Positions 35,262 through 44,094 of a stretch of 50,164 nt of DNA are shown in pieces (within the stretch, counting starts at the first letter, position 1; each line of letters begins with the position of its first letter). A program made the translations under genes and the position numbers. Source of the DNA: a bacterium (lineage in GTDB: Bacteria; Margulisbacteria; Marinamargulisbacteria; UBA817; JABISL01); the NCBI GenBank assembly GCA_018700055.1, contig JABISL010000031.1, forward strand, positions 1 through 50,164, given 5' to 3'. The notes under the pieces were generated by a model. It worked only from the letters and a program-made list of their open reading frames with translations, was not told the DNA's origin and did no database searches.

Positions 35262-35615
35262 ATGAGTACTAGCCAAGTAATTATTATTGATGAAGACACC
35301 TTCTACCACCCTATCTATCAGGGGGTATCTGACTCCCTGCAAATCCCAATTACTATTGAGAATAAACTGATATCAGAAGAAACCATTTCTCAAACATGCT
35401 CGGTCGTGATTGTTGACCTATTCGTGCCCAATTGTATTCCTTGGCTTGGGACGCTTATGCAGACAAGCCCTCATCTCAAAGGAATTGTTCTGACCCCAAG
35501 AGCATTGAGTATGGAAGAAGATAAATTAATTTTCAACTTGGGAATTACACTACTCCAAAAACCATTTTTCCCTGTAGATCTTTCTGTCAAAATTCAGGAG
35601 TTCGTTCATGAATAA
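35262..35615 (+). CDS. Stand-alone response-regulator receiver domain in the pel operon
   Basis: The 117-residue protein has the receiver fold with acidic pocket D10/E11/D12, the likely phospho-accepting D52 after a VVIVD strand, T78 (IVLTP) and the conserved K100-P101. No output domain follows. It overlaps pelD by 8 bases, so the two proteins are made together. It could pass a phosphorylation signal to the synthesis complex. No histidine kinase is in the window. Receiver identity is by motif positions; known pel operons do not usually include one. Confidence 0.75.
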   Translation: MSTSQVIIIDEDTFYHPIYQGVSDSLQIPITIENKLISEETISQTCSVVIVDLFVPNCIPWLGTLMQTSPHLKGIVLTPRALSMEEDKLIFNLGITLLQKPFFPVDLSVKIQEFVHE

Positions 35616-37020
35616 GATACGAAAGTGGGTAATGCTCATTACTAAACCTCGTTTTATAACCCTGCTCATCGGCACTAGCTTCACCTTTGGAATCTTGCTC
35701 TTAAGCCTCCTGTTTCCTGACAACATCGCGTTTCTTTCATTTCACCCTCACCCATTTTGGATCTCCATATTCGTAGTTTCTCTCCGATCTAGAATTAGAG
35801 ACAGTTTAATCAATGCACTTGTCTGCGCTGTTATTTATTCTATTTTCTTGGTTCAAAACACGCCATTTTTTATGTTTTCGACGATCACTATTTTTTCCTT
35901 ATTTAAGGAACCCGTTCTATTTCTCATTGTCGCAACCGTTGTCGGAGAATCTTCCGAGCGCCTGGTTCACCAACGCCAACGATTCTTAACGCACATGCGT
36001 TCCCGAGTCAGACGTATGGCGACCCTTCAAGAGCGTCACACCGCTGTAACCGAAGCCCTTAAGTTACTTAGTGACCGTATCACAGGCCAAAACACAGATG
36101 TTCTAGACCTTTTTAACGAAGTTTCTCTTTCTAAACGCCTCACATATGACGATATGTTGGTCGCCATGTTAAACACCATCACTAAACATTTAAAGGCTAA
36201 AGTATGTATGTACCACGAAGTTCATGGCCAACACGTTTACCGTCGATATAGTCATGAAAATGGTCGTATCCATCGGTTTAATGAGCCCACAACAACGGAC
36301 TTCCTATTTAACGAAGCACTTAGAACGAAACGAATCTCTCACTTGGCGTATGCGATGCAAGAAGCGGATTTTAAGCACTACCATGGTACCCACCTTATTG
36401 TAGGGCCAGTTCTCAACTCTTCCAAAGTCCCGATCGGACTTGTCTCTATCGATGAGATTGATTTTATTAATTACAATCCCAGTACTCTCAAATTACTCCA
36501 ATGTATTCTAACTTGGTGGGGAACTGTCCTAGAAGAACGTCAAACGATGGATGACCTGCATCGAAAGAGTATCTACAATGAAGAACTGGGGGTCTATAGT
36601 TTTGCCTACTTCGGACAGCGTTTGGAAGAAGAATTTACTCGCGCGAAAAACCACAAAGTTCCATTAACAATTGCGAGAGTGCATTTAGACGACCCCGAAA
36701 ACATCCTTCCAAATAAACGCATGGAGCTACTTTCGACTGTCTCTACTATTCTAGGTTCTTTTCTCTCTGCTTTGGACCTAGTCGCTACTGACCATATCCT
36801 GGGGTCTTTTGTCCTCTTGTTTCCTGGGAGGTCCGAGGAGGAGTCTCAAAAAAATATGGGCATAACCCTTGAAGAAGTGGCACGATATCAACTAAAACCA
36901 TACGAGCACCATCCCGATACACAGCTCTCCATTTCTAGCTCAATAGTCCAATTGTCGGACCACATTTCCAGCGAAGACCTATTGGCCCAACTCGATACTT
37001 TTGAAAAGGTTAAAGCATGA
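35608..37020 (+). CDS. PelD-like membrane receptor (GAF plus degenerate GGDEF)
   Basis: The 470-residue protein has about four N-terminal membrane helices (residues 15-115), a linker coiled coil, a GAF domain (about 180-310) and a degenerate GGDEF domain (about 325-465). PelD normally binds c-di-GMP at the inhibitory RxxD site and switches on Pel synthesis. Here the equivalent of RxxD reads S387-A-L-D390, so the key arginine is absent, and the GGDEF signature is lost as well (HILGS). Position between the receiver gene and the pelE-like gene supports the identity. Whether it still senses c-di-GMP is doubtful. Confidence 0.82.
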   Translation: MNKIRKWVMLITKPRFITLLIGTSFTFGILLLSLLFPDNIAFLSFHPHPFWISIFVVSLRSRIRDSLINALVCAVIYSIFLVQNTPFFMFSTITIFSLFKEPVLFLIVATVVGESSERLVHQRQRFLTHMRSRVRRMATLQERHTAVTEALKLLSDRITGQNTDVLDLFNEVSLSKRLTYDDMLVAMLNTITKHLKAKVCMYHEVHGQHVYRRYSHENGRIHRFNEPTTTDFLFNEALRTKRISHLAYAMQEADFKHYHGTHLIVGPVLNSSKVPIGLVSIDEIDFINYNPSTLKLLQCILTWWGTVLEERQTMDDLHRKSIYNEELGVYSFAYFGQRLEEEFTRAKNHKVPLTIARVHLDDPENILPNKRMELLSTVSTILGSFLSALDLVATDHILGSFVLLFPGRSEEESQKNMGITLEEVARYQLKPYEHHPDTQLSISSSIVQLSDHISSEDLLAQLDTFEKVKA

Positions 37021-37877
37021 AAAACCGGCTCCACACATGGATATTCTGGATCGTATTACCTGGGTACGGCATCCTCTTATCTACCCTATTATGGATGGTT
37101 GCTAAATGGAAAAATCAAGACCAAGTCACATTGGATGACTCCGACGAATCCATTCATTTAACGAACTATAAAACCGAGCAGTCTGACATTGCAACCAAAT
37201 ACGAGTCCTCTCGACAAATTATCCATAAGGAAATGTTTGTCCAATCCTATCAAGACATTCTAAAGGGCTCCGATGCTCGCCTTAAGCAATCCTTAATCTC
37301 TAAGCTCATTCGTGATGAACCCACAGGGTTTTATGTCCACTTAAAAGCCGCCTTGAACGACCCTGTTTATAACGTACGTACCTATGCAGCAATCGCTCTT
37401 TCTACAATCGAAAAGAAATACACAAGTAAGCTACATAAACTCACCAACGACCTGGGTAAAAGCACAACGAAGAGAGAAGCCTTAACATTGGAGCTTATTA
37501 CGATCTCTTTGGATTATATTGATACGGGAATGGTAAGCGACCAAGTCCAGTCTAAGTTACTCAAAACAGCCCAAGGCCTTCTCTCTACGATCAATAAGGA
37601 TGACTCCCAAAAGACTCGTCTCTTATGCCTCCCTTTTGAGGCTCGGATTGCTTATATTCAAAACGATCGCCATAAAGAGATTCAAATATATGAACAATTA
37701 AACTCGCTGGCCCCCGAGTTAACCCATCCCTTATCTGAACTCTGCCAGGACTATCTCGAAAAACGCAATTTTTCCCTATTGGTTCCCGCATGCAAGCAGT
37801 TAATCTCTCAAACTCAAACTTATTCAAAAGCATTGGATTCCTCGTTCTTATGGTCCCCAATGACATTAACGGACTAG
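37017..37877 (+). CDS. PelE-like inner-membrane helical-repeat protein
   Basis: The 286-residue protein overlaps pelD by 4 bases (ATGA). It has an N-terminal membrane helix (about residues 9-28) and then helical repeats; RTYAAIALSTIEKK looks HEAT-like and the later part looks TPR-like (ARIAYIQNDRHKEIQIYEQL). PelE in Pseudomonas is a membrane protein with TPRs that follows pelD, so position, topology and repeat type agree. Sequence similarity itself could not be checked. Confidence 0.6.
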   Translation: MKNRLHTWIFWIVLPGYGILLSTLLWMVAKWKNQDQVTLDDSDESIHLTNYKTEQSDIATKYESSRQIIHKEMFVQSYQDILKGSDARLKQSLISKLIRDEPTGFYVHLKAALNDPVYNVRTYAAIALSTIEKKYTSKLHKLTNDLGKSTTKREALTLELITISLDYIDTGMVSDQVQSKLLKTAQGLLSTINKDDSQKTRLLCLPFEARIAYIQNDRHKEIQIYEQLNSLAPELTHPLSELCQDYLEKRNFSLLVPACKQLISQTQTYSKALDSSFLWSPMTLTD

Positions 37878-37886
37878 GAGTATTGA

Positions 37887-38828
37887 ATGGCAAATGAGTT
37901 GATAAACTTATTAAATGCGGCCGATACTGACGTCCAAGCAAATGCCCATCATATGATCACGCTTTCAAATGACCCCGCCCTAATTTCAGACTTTAAACCC
38001 CTCGCGATTGACGAAATGCCTCATATTCAGGTTACGTTTTGCAAGTACCTTCAAAACATACCTGTTAAACTCGCATTTCCACATTTTCTAGACTTATTTA
38101 GCGCCTCTCGAAAAGACATTCGTAGTCAAGTTTCCCGTTTATGGCCACTCCTGTCTACTCAGAAACAAATTAAGTCTATTCCAACACTTTTAAAAAATGA
38201 CCACTTGGATATCATCTCATTCGCGCTTGGCTTGGTTACCAGACATGACCATAAAGAATCTGCGCCTTCTGCATTAAAGTTAACGCATCATTCTGACTCG
38301 GATATTCGCCTAAATGCCACTCAAGTATTGGCGAAACTTGACTCCCGTTTTTGTCGTAAAGCCCTCACTAAATATCTCCGAAAAGGGCAATCGGATACCA
38401 CTCAAAGCCTTCCTGCTCTCCAATCCGTACTACTTAGCAATCATACTCGGTATATTCGGCAGATTAAGCCCTATTTATCACATCTTGACCCGCAAGTTTC
38501 TATCGCTGCTATTCGTGCCTACAGTCATCTAAAAGGGAAGCGCTCTTTATCACTTTTCATTCGCCTATTATCCCGCTGTCGAAATGAGTTGGTCGGAAAA
38601 TCCATCATCACAGAAATTAGCCGGTACTCTAGCCAAAAAGCGGTCGCGTCATTGATCTCCACGGCTTGTTCCCATCCTATTTTCCCCCTTAGAAACAGGG
38701 CCTCTAGTGCACTGGACAATATGGAAGAGGTCACTGTATACAAACATTTCCTTACCCTTTTGCGTGTCAAAAAACGATTTGAACGGGGATTTATTATCCG
38801 AAAAGTAGCACGCCATCGGTTTTCCTAA
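37887..38828 (+). CDS. HEAT-like repeat protein, first ORF of a probably split gene
   Basis: The 313-residue protein has no signal or membrane span and consists of repeated amphipathic helix pairs of about 35 residues (for example SALKLTHHSDSDIRLNATQV and YLSHLDPQVSIAAIRAYSHL), as in HEAT/Armadillo scaffolds. AGGAG lies 7 nt before the ATG. The frame ends at a TAA after RHRFS. The +1 frame is open from 38809 and continues as the next HEAT-like ORF, so the two may be one protein of about 645 residues broken by a frameshift. Such scaffolds are not part of the standard pel operon. Confidence 0.72.
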   Translation: MANELINLLNAADTDVQANAHHMITLSNDPALISDFKPLAIDEMPHIQVTFCKYLQNIPVKLAFPHFLDLFSASRKDIRSQVSRLWPLLSTQKQIKSIPTLLKNDHLDIISFALGLVTRHDHKESAPSALKLTHHSDSDIRLNATQVLAKLDSRFCRKALTKYLRKGQSDTTQSLPALQSVLLSNHTRYIRQIKPYLSHLDPQVSIAAIRAYSHLKGKRSLSLFIRLLSRCRNELVGKSIITEISRYSSQKAVASLISTACSHPIFPLRNRASSALDNMEEVTVYKHFLTLLRVKKRFERGFIIRKVARHRFS

Positions 38829-39834
38829 TTCTGGCCAAGTTATTTTGCCATACCTAAGTCGGTTTCAACCTGTAGAAGTCCGTCACGCGGTTTTGGCTGG
38901 GATGGCCTATTTGCGTGACCCTGCGTTCGCCGAATATATTGACTCTTATATCGATAGCTCTGATCCTCAAGAATCCTATTTAGCTACCATTGCACTCACA
39001 CGCTCTCTCCCGACACTAGATGCTTCTGACGCCCTGATTAAGGTATTAAAATCTAAAGATTCCAAATTTGCCTTGGATCAGTCGGTCATTCTTAGTGCCA
39101 TTTCCAAAGGACTTGATCCAGGCGTAGGTGCCAAATCATTATTCAAACTCATCCATCCTTTCCTTCAGTCGGAAAGCGTCCTCCATCAATATTGGTGCTT
39201 AACACTCCTGGATCGATGCCCCTTATCTTTGGTGGAAGGTGACCTCATTTATTTTGCGACTACTGGTAGTCATAATGTGCTCAAAGAAGCCGCTACCGCC
39301 TCTTTAAACCGTTTATTAAAGGGCGATATGTCGATTGTCGCTAGATGGATTACAGATGAATTGTCTTGGAGCTCTCATCAAAAACACCTTCATTTAATGC
39401 TCTCTTTGGATTGGCATGCGGATAGTCTAGATAGTGTGATCGGTAGTATTTTAAAACTGCTTCCCGAAACGCCCACCGACTTTCAATATCTAGTCACGTC
39501 CCCAATCGCCGAAAAGTTATTCGAAACAGACCCGCAAGTCATGAAAAAACACCTGGATCAGTTCAAGAAACTCCCCTCCCTTTATGATGCACTCTGCCAT
39601 GTTTGGTTAGATCACATTTATGATTTGGACCATGAAGACTCCCGAAATGAATGGTTATTTTTGTGTCAAAAAGGACCAGACACCTTGGTCCCTATGTTGT
39701 GCAATAAGGCGAAGTCCCATCATGCAATATGGTTAACAGGACCACTTATTGACCGGCTCCAACATTTAACAAATGATACGATCAAGCAATCTATACGCTC
39801 CACAGTAAAAGACCTTATGGAATTGGTGATATGA
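38809..39834 (+). pseudogene. HEAT-like repeat protein, second part in the +1 frame
   Basis: This frame is open from 38809 and has TTG 38845 as its first usable start, but no ribosome site precedes it. Residues read as further helix-pair repeats (LPYLSRFQPVEVRHAVLAGM, QESYLATIALTRSLPTLDAS). Deleting one T from the TTTT run at about 38820-38823 would fuse it smoothly to the preceding ORF (HRF-PNSGQVILPYL). It could be a real second gene, a programmed frameshift product, or the result of a mutation or assembly error. It overlaps pelF by 4 bases, so the 3' end is intact. Confidence 0.6.
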
Positions 39835-41318
39835 GTGATGTTTGCTTGGTATTGGAAGGAACGTACCCGTACGTGACTGGAGGGGTCTCTAGCTGGGTGC
39901 ACCACTATATTAGGTCGCTCAGTCACGTTCGATTTGCGTTGATGGTCATTCTTCCTACGCGAGGCTTTTATCAAGATTACAAATATGACATTCCCAATAA
40001 TGTGGATAGCATTACGGAGATCTATATTCATGACTCAGACTTGAGTCATCAAAGACATATCAATAACCCTATCCAAGCATTTGAAACGATTAAGAGCTAC
40101 TACACCTCTTTGGATGAGCATCGTTTTGAGGATTTCAACAAAGTCTTCAAGGACGTACTCGACCCCTCTACCCGCAAAATTAGTACTTATGATTTATTTT
40201 ACAGCTACAAGAGTTGGGAAGCCTTACAAGAAATGTATCAATCACTCGCATCAAACGAGTCCTTTCTGGACTTTTTTTGGAGCATCCGATTTGCTCATCT
40301 TCCTTTAATGAAGATTGCAGATGCGGCGATTCCTACCGCCAAAGTTTATCATTCATTAAGTACGGGGTTCGCTGGATTCGCTGCTGTTGTTGCTCATTTA
40401 AAGACCAAGGCCCCTATGATCATCACCGAGCATGGGATCTATACGAATGAACGGCGTATTGAATTGGAGCATTCTTTATGGCTTCAATCCAACCAAAAAG
40501 ACTCCCATATTGTGGAGGCTTCCGAAAATACACTCCAAGAAATATGGGTCACTCTTTTCGATCATTTGAGTCGGCTTGCTTATTACTATTCCGATCACAT
40601 AACGACTCTTTTTGAATCCAACCGAAAAATGCAAATCACAGGGGGAGCAAACCCCAACAAAACCAGTATTATCCACAATGGGATTGATATCGATCGATTC
40701 CCCTATAAAGAGCACCCTCCAAGATCTGACGAAGAGGGGTATGTCGTAGGATTTGTAGGAAGAGTTGTCGCCATCAAGGACATCAAAACGATGATCCGCG
40801 CATTTGCGCTAGTTTCCCAAGAAAAAGAAAACGTCACCTTCTATTTATTTGGCCCAACTGATGATGAACCGGACTACTTTGATGAGGTCCTACAGCTCGT
40901 GGATTCATTGGGAATGTCGACTCAAGTTATCTTTCCCGGTTTGGTGAACGTACAAGAATGGTATCCCCTCATTGACGTTATTGTTCTAACTAGTATTAGT
41001 GAGGGGCAGCCCCTTGTCATCATCGAAGCCAACTGTAGTGGTATTCCTTGTGTTACAACGGATGTTGGTGGCTGCTCAGAGCAATTATATGGCACTACCC
41101 CCGATGATATTGCGATTGGCCCCAGTGGGCTTGTGACAGCCATTTCAGACCCTCAAGATACGGCGGATTGCATTTTAAAAATACTCAATGATGATGACCT
41201 TCGCATTCGAATGGGTGTTAGCGGCCGCGAACGTATTTTAAAGTATTATACCCAGTCGAATATGAATTATGATTATTACAAACTTTATCAAGACCACATG
41301 ATTTACGAGGGGCTGTAA
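39831..41318 (+). CDS. pelF: Pel polysaccharide glycosyltransferase PelF
   Basis: The 495-residue GT4-family enzyme has the PelF N-terminus (LEGTYPYVTGGVSSWVHHYI), the TEHGIYTNERRIE segment, a nucleotide-binding VGFVGRVVAIKDIKTMIRAF and the E-x7-E motif (SEGQPLVIIEA). PelF is a soluble UDP-sugar transferase that polymerises Pel with PelD, PelE and PelG at the inner membrane. Length is normal. ATGA overlap upstream and TAATG overlap with pelG show tight coupling. Confidence 0.96.
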   Translation: MSDVCLVLEGTYPYVTGGVSSWVHHYIRSLSHVRFALMVILPTRGFYQDYKYDIPNNVDSITEIYIHDSDLSHQRHINNPIQAFETIKSYYTSLDEHRFEDFNKVFKDVLDPSTRKISTYDLFYSYKSWEALQEMYQSLASNESFLDFFWSIRFAHLPLMKIADAAIPTAKVYHSLSTGFAGFAAVVAHLKTKAPMIITEHGIYTNERRIELEHSLWLQSNQKDSHIVEASENTLQEIWVTLFDHLSRLAYYYSDHITTLFESNRKMQITGGANPNKTSIIHNGIDIDRFPYKEHPPRSDEEGYVVGFVGRVVAIKDIKTMIRAFALVSQEKENVTFYLFGPTDDEPDYFDEVLQLVDSLGMSTQVIFPGLVNVQEWYPLIDVIVLTSISEGQPLVIIEANCSGIPCVTTDVGGCSEQLYGTTPDDIAIGPSGLVTAISDPQDTADCILKILNDDDLRIRMGVSGRERILKYYTQSNMNYDYYKLYQDHMIYEGL

Positions 41319-42688
41319 TGGCAGGTATCGGATTTAGACTGCAAGCGCTCCTGGATGAAGAATCTTACTTGTCCACCTTTAAGGCGTATTTATTCGGAGC
41401 CATTATCGCCTGTGGGCCTTGGATCATCACTATCTCGACGTTAGGGATCATCGGTTTTTTTCAAAGCAAACTATTTGCCCCCACTGTTATTCAAGCATTT
41501 CGAATCACCATCGTTTATCTTTTTGCTAGCTCACTGATGATTAATGGCATCATTCAACTGCCCCTCACAAGGTATGTGGCCGATCTAATGTATCTGCGCA
41601 AAAAAAATCAGTGCTTCCCCACTTATATTGGGGCGCTAGTGACTGTAGGTGGCGTTCAATTATTGGTGGGTATCACGAGTATTCTATATCTGGATAATTG
41701 GGGATTCTGGGAAGCATTCCATATCCTCGGACTTTTTCAGATCGTAAGTTTTATTTGGATTGCAATGCTGTTTCTAAGTGCCGCCAAAGATTATATGGCC
41801 ATCGTTTACGCCTATTTGGTTGGTGGCCTCGCGGGAATTTTAACCAGCTACATTTTGGGTCAATATTGGGGAGTCTTGGGCTATTATGCAGGCCTTACGT
41901 TGGGGCACTTCGTCATCTTAGCTTGGTTAACGATACGGATCAAAATTGAATTCCCCAGCGAAGAGCTCATCGACTTTGGTTTTTTTAAAACAGCAAAGTC
42001 CATTCCATCCCTTGTATTGATCGGCATAATCTATCAATTATCTGTTTGGATTGACCACTTCGTCTTTTGGGCTAGTTCTCATGCAGATGTTCGCTTAGGG
42101 GCACTCCAAACCTGCACCTTGTATGACATTCCAATGTTTCTTGCCTACGTGACGGTTATTCCCGCACTGGCTATTTTCTTGGTCCGAACCGAAACCGACT
42201 TTTACCAACACTACAAACTTTTTTTTGAGGCCATCCAATCCAAGAAAACGTACAAAGCCATTCACCAAGCCAAGGAGGCATTAGTACAGTCATTACTAAG
42301 AAGTGCTTCGCTTCTTGTTAAAAGGCAGGGGCTCGTGACCTTAATACTACTCCTTGTCATCCCCTACCTAATTGAACCTATGAAATTGGAATGGGTTTAC
42401 TTGGGAATTCTTCGTATCGATATCCTGGCGTGTTTTCTTCAAGTTTTATTTCAAATGGTCGTTATTTTCTTACTATACTTTGAGTTTCGACGAGCCGTAT
42501 TGACCCTTGTCTCAATCTTCACCCTACTTAATTTAGGCGGATCTATTTTGACACTGTATATCGGTCTACCGGCATTTGGGTATGGGTACTTTTTCGCCAG
42601 TTTCATATCATTACTTCTGGGAATCCTGATTCTTAACCATCGCTTAAACCGGTTGGAATATACGACTTTCATGAAACAGAAGATGTAG
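41318..42688 (+). CDS. pelG: Pel polysaccharide inner-membrane transporter PelG
   Basis: The 456-residue protein starts MAGIGFRLQALLDEESYLST, the conserved PelG N-terminus, and has about 12 membrane helices in a Wzx/MATE-like fold. PelG moves the growing polymer across the inner membrane. It is the last gene of the pel operon; a new leaderless promoter follows within its short 3' gap. Confidence 0.95.
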   Translation: MAGIGFRLQALLDEESYLSTFKAYLFGAIIACGPWIITISTLGIIGFFQSKLFAPTVIQAFRITIVYLFASSLMINGIIQLPLTRYVADLMYLRKKNQCFPTYIGALVTVGGVQLLVGITSILYLDNWGFWEAFHILGLFQIVSFIWIAMLFLSAAKDYMAIVYAYLVGGLAGILTSYILGQYWGVLGYYAGLTLGHFVILAWLTIRIKIEFPSEELIDFGFFKTAKSIPSLVLIGIIYQLSVWIDHFVFWASSHADVRLGALQTCTLYDIPMFLAYVTVIPALAIFLVRTETDFYQHYKLFFEAIQSKKTYKAIHQAKEALVQSLLRSASLLVKRQGLVTLILLLVIPYLIEPMKLEWVYLGILRIDILACFLQVLFQMVVIFLLYFEFRRAVLTLVSIFTLLNLGGSILTLYIGLPAFGYGYFFASFISLLLGILILNHRLNRLEYTTFMKQKM

Positions 42689-42709
42689 TAAAAAAGGGGG
42701 GGAAGAGAG

Positions 42710-42715
42710 TATACT
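42710..42715 (+). promoter_or_regulatory. -10 box of the leaderless-type holB promoter
   Basis: TATACT ends 7 nt before the holB ATG at 42723. The purine-rich stretch at 42691-42708 precedes the -10 box, so it would be absent from a leaderless mRNA. Confidence 0.5.
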
Positions 42716-42722
42716 TTTTCTC

Positions 42723-43451
42723 ATGAGTTTTTTACCGGATAGAGTAATCCATATTATTGATGGATTTGTGCAGCGCCAAGCATTTCCTAGTAGTTTGATC
42801 ATTACAGGGCCCAAGGGCATGGATTTGGAGACAGTCACGCGTCACATTGTAGAAGTCTCAAACAAAGATAACGCTGATGCATTATTAAAATTAAACGCAG
42901 GAACATTTGTCGACTACGTTATCCTAGATCGAGAAGGCGCGTCCACAAAAATCAATGATGTCCGTAACCTTCAAGAGCGGTGCAAATATGGCCCGGCAAA
43001 TTCATCTCATTTATTTGCTGTCATACCAGACGCCGACACCCTAACGGATCAGGCCGCTAATGCCCTCCTTAAGACCCTTGAAGAAGCCCCTCCAAGCACC
43101 ACTTTTTTATTACTTTGCCCAAATGCAATGGACCTTCTACCCACTATCCGGTCCCGCTCTCAGTTTTTGAACATCTCTCATTCTGGAAAAGCCCCAGATC
43201 TGCCAGAAGAAGGACTCCCGATTGCAAAATTTATGGCGTTGTCTCCTGTTGATCGACTCAGTCATATGACCCAACTCGCAGGATCCAAACCCAATGCATG
43301 TATTCAACTAGAATATTGGCTTTACGAGCTCAGCAACACGCATGCTATGTCTAATTTGGTGATCGCAGACCCGATTATCAAGACTCGGCGCTCGCTTAAC
43401 TCTAATGCTAATACCCGGTTACAACTCGAGGCTTTGGCAACCGCCCTTTAA
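42723..43451 (+). CDS. holB: DNA polymerase III delta-prime-like clamp loader subunit
   Basis: The 242-residue protein shows the HolB/DnaX-like AAA+ fold: ITGPKGMDLE at the P-loop position, LFAVIPDADTLTDQAANALLKTLEEAPPSTTF, and PTIRSRSQ (the SRC-type sensor). The P-loop lacks the GKT residues, as expected for non-hydrolysing delta-prime. It is short (E. coli HolB 334), with a reduced collar domain. It helps load the sliding clamp at replication. Confidence 0.88.
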   Translation: MSFLPDRVIHIIDGFVQRQAFPSSLIITGPKGMDLETVTRHIVEVSNKDNADALLKLNAGTFVDYVILDREGASTKINDVRNLQERCKYGPANSSHLFAVIPDADTLTDQAANALLKTLEEAPPSTTFLLLCPNAMDLLPTIRSRSQFLNISHSGKAPDLPEEGLPIAKFMALSPVDRLSHMTQLAGSKPNACIQLEYWLYELSNTHAMSNLVIADPIIKTRRSLNSNANTRLQLEALATAL

Positions 43452-43469
43452 ATGCCAGTGTGTATGCCG

Positions 43470-43475
43470 TATAAT
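43470..43475 (+). promoter_or_regulatory. -10 box of the leaderless-type HIT-gene promoter
   Basis: TATAAT ends 7 nt before ATG 43483. This supports 43483, not the ATG 78 nt upstream within the end of holB, as the start of the HIT protein. Confidence 0.6.
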
Positions 43476-43482
43476 ATCCTCC

Positions 43483-43827
43483 ATGGCGCCTAACTGCCTT
43501 TTTTGTGGAATCGTTGCGGGAGAAATTCCGGCTTCAGTGGTTTACGAAAATGAACAGGTTTTGGCGTTTCGTGACATAGATCCCAAGGCACCCACGCATA
43601 TTTTAGTGATTCCTAAACGGCACATCACTGATATCGTTTCCCTTTCAGATCAGTCCGACGACATCCATATTGCGTTATCAAAAGCGATACGGGCCGTTGC
43701 AGACCAAGAAGAACTAAGTAATGGATTTCGAGTAGTATCCAATGTTGGAGTAGATGGTGGCCAAACGGTTTTTCATCTTCATTATCATGTATTAGGTGGT
43801 CGAGAATTGACCTGGCCACCCGGATAG
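43483..43827 (+). CDS. hinT: HIT-family nucleotide hydrolase (HinT-like)
   Basis: The 114-residue protein starts MAPNCLFCGIVAGEIPA, the usual N-terminus of bacterial HinT, and ends with the histidine triad HLHYHVLGG. HinT proteins hydrolyse aminoacyl-adenylates and AMP-lysine-like adenosine phosphoramidates. A zinc-like CxxC (CLFC) is present. A longer frame from 43405 would add residues overlapping holB and lacks family similarity. Confidence 0.96.
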   Translation: MAPNCLFCGIVAGEIPASVVYENEQVLAFRDIDPKAPTHILVIPKRHITDIVSLSDQSDDIHIALSKAIRAVADQEELSNGFRVVSNVGVDGGQTVFHLHYHVLGGRELTWPPG

Positions 43828-43865
43828 AAACTAATTTTTAAATTTTTTAAGGAGAGTGAGTAGAT

Positions 43866-44090
43866 ATGAGTCATCGTGGAGATAGAACACGTCGCAACAA
43901 AATCGAACGCAGAGAAGGTGAATCTCTTGACTCTATGTTACGTAAGTTTAAACGCAAAGTTAAAAACGATGGTGTTTTACAAGACTTACGTGATCGAGAG
44001 CATTTCAAGAAACCATCTGAACAGAAGAAAGAAGACCGTCGTGCGGCTGAACGTCGTACGTTCCTAGAGCAAAAGCAAGACGAACTGTAG
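43866..44090 (+). CDS. rpsU: Small ribosomal subunit protein bS21
   Basis: The 74-residue basic protein matches bS21: REGESLDSMLRKFKRKVKND, LQDLRDREHFKKPSEQKKED. bS21 lies in the 30S head/platform near the Shine-Dalgarno helix. AAGGAG lies 11 nt before the ATG, so this gene keeps a classical leader. The permease gene starts 4 nt after the stop. The C-terminus is longer than in many bS21 and ends in an acidic EQKQDEL. Confidence 0.96.
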   Translation: MSHRGDRTRRNKIERREGESLDSMLRKFKRKVKNDGVLQDLRDREHFKKPSEQKKEDRRAAERRTFLEQKQDEL

Positions 44091-44094
44091 GTTT

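Noticed and set aside
42691-42708. Purine-rich AAAAAAGGGGGGG tract considered as the holB ribosome site
   Set aside because: It lies upstream of the TATACT box and too far (15 nt or more) from the ATG.
43405-43482. Upstream in-frame extension of the HIT protein
   Set aside because: Family proteins begin near CLFCGI; the leaderless -10 box precedes ATG 43483; the extension lies in the holB end.
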